A stretch of DNA of 5,919 nt from Candidatus Shapirobacteria bacterium (GTDB lineage: Bacteria > Patescibacteriota > Microgenomatia > VGLL01), in assembly GCA_016866735.1 (NCBI GenBank), contig VGLL01000062.1, forward strand, positions 1 to 5,919, in the 5' to 3' direction. Position 1 is the stretch's first letter. Each line of letters starts with the position of its first letter. The notes beneath the pieces are model-generated. The model was given only the letters and a program-made list of their open reading frames with translations, had not been told where the DNA came from and ran no database searches. Below are positions 5,189 to 5,919 of this stretch, piece by piece. A program made the translations under genes and the position numbers.

Positions 5189-5225
5189 ATTCGCTTAAAT
5201 TCGTTTTTTTATTCGTTTATATTCG
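5189..5225. repeat. ATTCG (CGAAT on minus strand) repeats between rpiB and pgk
   Basis: ATTCG occurs at 5189, 5199, 5211 and 5221, spaced 10, 12 and 10 bp. It spans the end of rpiB, the spacer and the bases just upstream of the pgk ATG. Two more copies, 10 bp apart, lie at the other end of pgk (4015 and 4025). It takes up the place where the pgk ribosome binding site would be. Confidence 0.7.
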
Positions 5226-5649
5226 TGATTTCCCGAATTCTTCTTTTATATTTTTCTTCTCCCAAAAACTTTGTCTCCAAAAAAGCCCGGACAATTTGCC
5301 TCGCCTCGTCATCATTAACGAAGTCCGCCGGCAAGGCCAAGCAATTGATGTCATCCTCTTTTCTCCCTCGTCTAATCTGTTCCTCTGAAAACCCCAGGCC
5401 ACAGCGAACCCCGGCAAAGCGGTTCGCCACAATACTTATGCCAATGCCGCTCCCGCAAATCAAAATCCCCAAATCCCCCAACTCCCTCAAAACCCCCTTC
5501 GCCACTTTGGTAGCAAACTCTGGATAATCGTCCTCCGGCTCGTATCTCTCGTTTCCCAGATCTTCATACTCATACCCCCAGCCAGTCAGCCACTCCTTTA
5601 TTTTCTCTTTTAATTGATATCCCCGATGATCAGAGCCAAGATAAATCAT
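5209..5649 (-). CDS. rpiB: Ribose-5-phosphate isomerase B (RpiB/LacAB family)
   Basis: Interconverts ribose-5-phosphate and ribulose-5-phosphate in the non-oxidative pentose phosphate pathway; cytoplasmic. The 146-residue product matches the usual RpiB length. It starts GSDHRGYQLKE (residues 5-15, with the DH pair that binds the open sugar), has DYPEFA at 41-46, and the active-site segment ICGSGIGISIVANR at 64-77 with the catalytic-type Cys65. The segment that usually reads R-x-HNDAN is RKEDDIN here (residues 96-102), so the His-Asn pair is replaced by Glu-Asp while the last Asn is kept. Residues 52-63 are coded by a G-rich short repeat. The ATG at 5649 is the natural start because the family begins right at this beta strand, but no clear ribosome binding site precedes it. 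The gene lies 19-28 bp before pgk, depending on the pgk start. Confidence 0.93.
   Translation of the reverse strand: MIYLGSDHRGYQLKEKIKEWLTGWGYEYEDLGNERYEPEDDYPEFATKVAKGVLRELGDLGILICGSGIGISIVANRFAGVRCGLGFSEEQIRRGRKEDDINCLALPADFVNDDEARQIVRAFLETKFLGEEKYKRRIREITNINE
5463..5498 (-). repeat. 9-bp G-rich imperfect tandem repeat inside rpiB (G-quadruplex type)
   Basis: On the plus strand this reads as four imperfect 9-bp units (5463-5471, 5472-5480, 5481-5489, 5490-5498). On the coding strand there are four runs of at least three G (complement of 5467-5470, 5475-5479, 5484-5486, 5493-5497) with loops of 4, 4 and 6 nt. This fits the G3N1-7 quadruplex pattern in the mRNA. The repeat codes for Leu-every-third-residue protein (VLRELGDLGIL), just before the active-site Cys. 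Confidence 0.6.
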
Positions 5650-5659
5650 ATTTGCAATA

Positions 5660-5752
5660 AATGACCACGAATGACGCCCGCACGGCTAATGACTATAAAT
5701 GACTGCTATTGATAGTCATTAGGTTGTCACTGATGGTCATTAAGTTGTCATT
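5660..5752. repeat. AATGAC / GTCATT array in the TIM-rpiB spacer
   Basis: The 101-bp spacer between the TIM stop and the rpiB start holds four AATGAC copies (starts 5660, 5670, 5688, 5698), then GTCACT (5726) and three copies of the reverse complement GTCATT (5715, 5736, 5747). Spacing within each arm is mostly 10-11 bp, about one DNA turn. The last copy overlaps the TIM stop codon. The two arms face each other around about 5705, making the whole spacer a loose palindrome. No protein-coding reason for the pattern is visible. Confidence 0.8.
5686..5722. other. Perfect 11-bp inverted repeat with 15-nt loop
   Basis: CTAATGACTAT (5686-5696) is the exact reverse complement of ATAGTCATTAG (5712-5722). 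It forms the centre of the AATGAC/GTCATT array just after the TIM gene. There is no T-run after it in the minus-strand direction, so it is not a standard intrinsic terminator. It could be an mRNA stem between two cistrons, a processing site, or an operator. Confidence 0.6.
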
Positions 5753-5919
5753 AAATTGTAAAAGCTCTTGCCAGCTCTTCCAGCGCCCTTTTCTGCTCTT
5801 TCGCCAAAACCACATAACTTGAAACTAAGATTCCCGCTGCTCCCATTTTCAGGCTTATTTTAACATCTTCGGCCGAGTGGATGCCGGCGCCGACAATTAT
5901 CGGCACTCCCTTTTGTTTA
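5751..5919 (-). CDS. tpiA: Triosephosphate isomerase, archaeal type (C-terminal 55 residues; 5' end outside window)
   Basis: Interconverts dihydroxyacetone phosphate and glyceraldehyde-3-phosphate in the cytoplasm. Only the last 55 codons are in the window, ending with TAA at 5751-5753; the frame is open to the right edge. The visible part has PIIVGAGIHSAEDVK followed by a GAAGILVSSYVVLAKE segment and a closing helix rich in Ala, Leu and Glu. This matches, from memory, the end of archaeal TIMs, which read roughly CGAGI-S-EDV, then GVLLASGVVKAKD, and differs from the bacterial ending. The Gly of the usual ASG phosphate-loop triplet is Tyr here (SSY). The catalytic His and Glu lie beyond the window. 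It is first in the visible gene run, upstream of rpiB, pgk and gap, which fits the role. Another small TIM-barrel enzyme is possible but less likely given context. Confidence 0.85.
   Translation of the reverse strand, partial: KQKGVPIIVGAGIHSAEDVKISLKMGAAGILVSSYVVLAKEQKRALEELARAFTI

Noticed and set aside
5181..5189. TTG start for pgk at 5189
   Set aside because: It adds only Met-Ala-Lys; the ATG at 5180 is a stronger codon and gives the usual PGK N-terminus. No ribosome binding site settles it.
5686..5722. Intrinsic terminator after the TIM gene
   Set aside because: The stem is AT-rich and is followed on the minus strand by GCCGTGCGGG rather than a T-run.
5660..5752. CRISPR array
   Set aside because: The repeated unit is only 6 bp with 4-12 bp gaps and in both orientations; no 25-40 bp repeats or spacers.

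Overview
The window looks like a piece of a bacterial chromosome from the Candidate Phyla Radiation (Patescibacteria), perhaps Microgenomates-like. The placement is inference, from a split transketolase, an archaeal-type triosephosphate isomerase, a compact phosphoglycerate kinase and tightly packed sugar-phosphate genes in one run. TGA ends two genes (the LOG-family gene and the transketolase N-half) and no gene needs TGA read as an amino acid, so the standard bacterial code fits and the TGA=Gly code of Gracilibacteria/Absconditabacteria does not.

Every credible gene is on the minus strand. Transcription runs from the right edge to the left: triosephosphate isomerase (3' end only, 5751-5919), ribose-5-phosphate isomerase B (5209-5649), phosphoglycerate kinase (4023-5180), glyceraldehyde-3-phosphate dehydrogenase (2963-3991), a LOG-family Rossmann protein (2407-2961), transketolase N-half (1608-2429), transketolase C-half (676-1611), then a 77-bp spacer and a small Cys-rich membrane-anchored protein of unknown function (119-598). 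The first seven are very close together or overlap (4-bp ATGA overlap between the transketolase halves, 23-bp overlap of LOG with transketolase N, 1-bp gap between gap and LOG). The exception is a 101-bp repeat-bearing spacer between the TIM gene and rpiB.

Together the genes link the non-oxidative pentose phosphate pathway (transketolase, RpiB) to the triose part of glycolysis (TIM, GAPDH, PGK). Pentoses such as those from scavenged nucleosides could be turned into glyceraldehyde-3-phosphate and then 3-phosphoglycerate with ATP yield. The GAPDH carries residues at the two positions that usually set cofactor choice (Asp32 to Thr, Pro188 to Ser) that resemble NADP-using GAPDHs, so this step may make NADPH.

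The most unusual signal is structural. Short palindromes and short-period repeats lie inside reading frames as well as between genes. The pgk gene alone carries a nested (two-fold) palindrome coding for about 25 extra residues, a 30-bp in-frame insertion bounded by 8-bp direct repeats, and a GC-rich palindrome in a shortened segment. Both transketolase halves and rpiB carry 7- or 9-bp tandem repeats. Two of these give G-quadruplex-type G-runs on the mRNA-sense strand. Spacers carry CGAAT and AATGAC/GTCATT motifs at roughly 10-12 bp spacing. This suggests small palindromic or slippage-driven elements that colonise tolerated surface loops as well as spacers.
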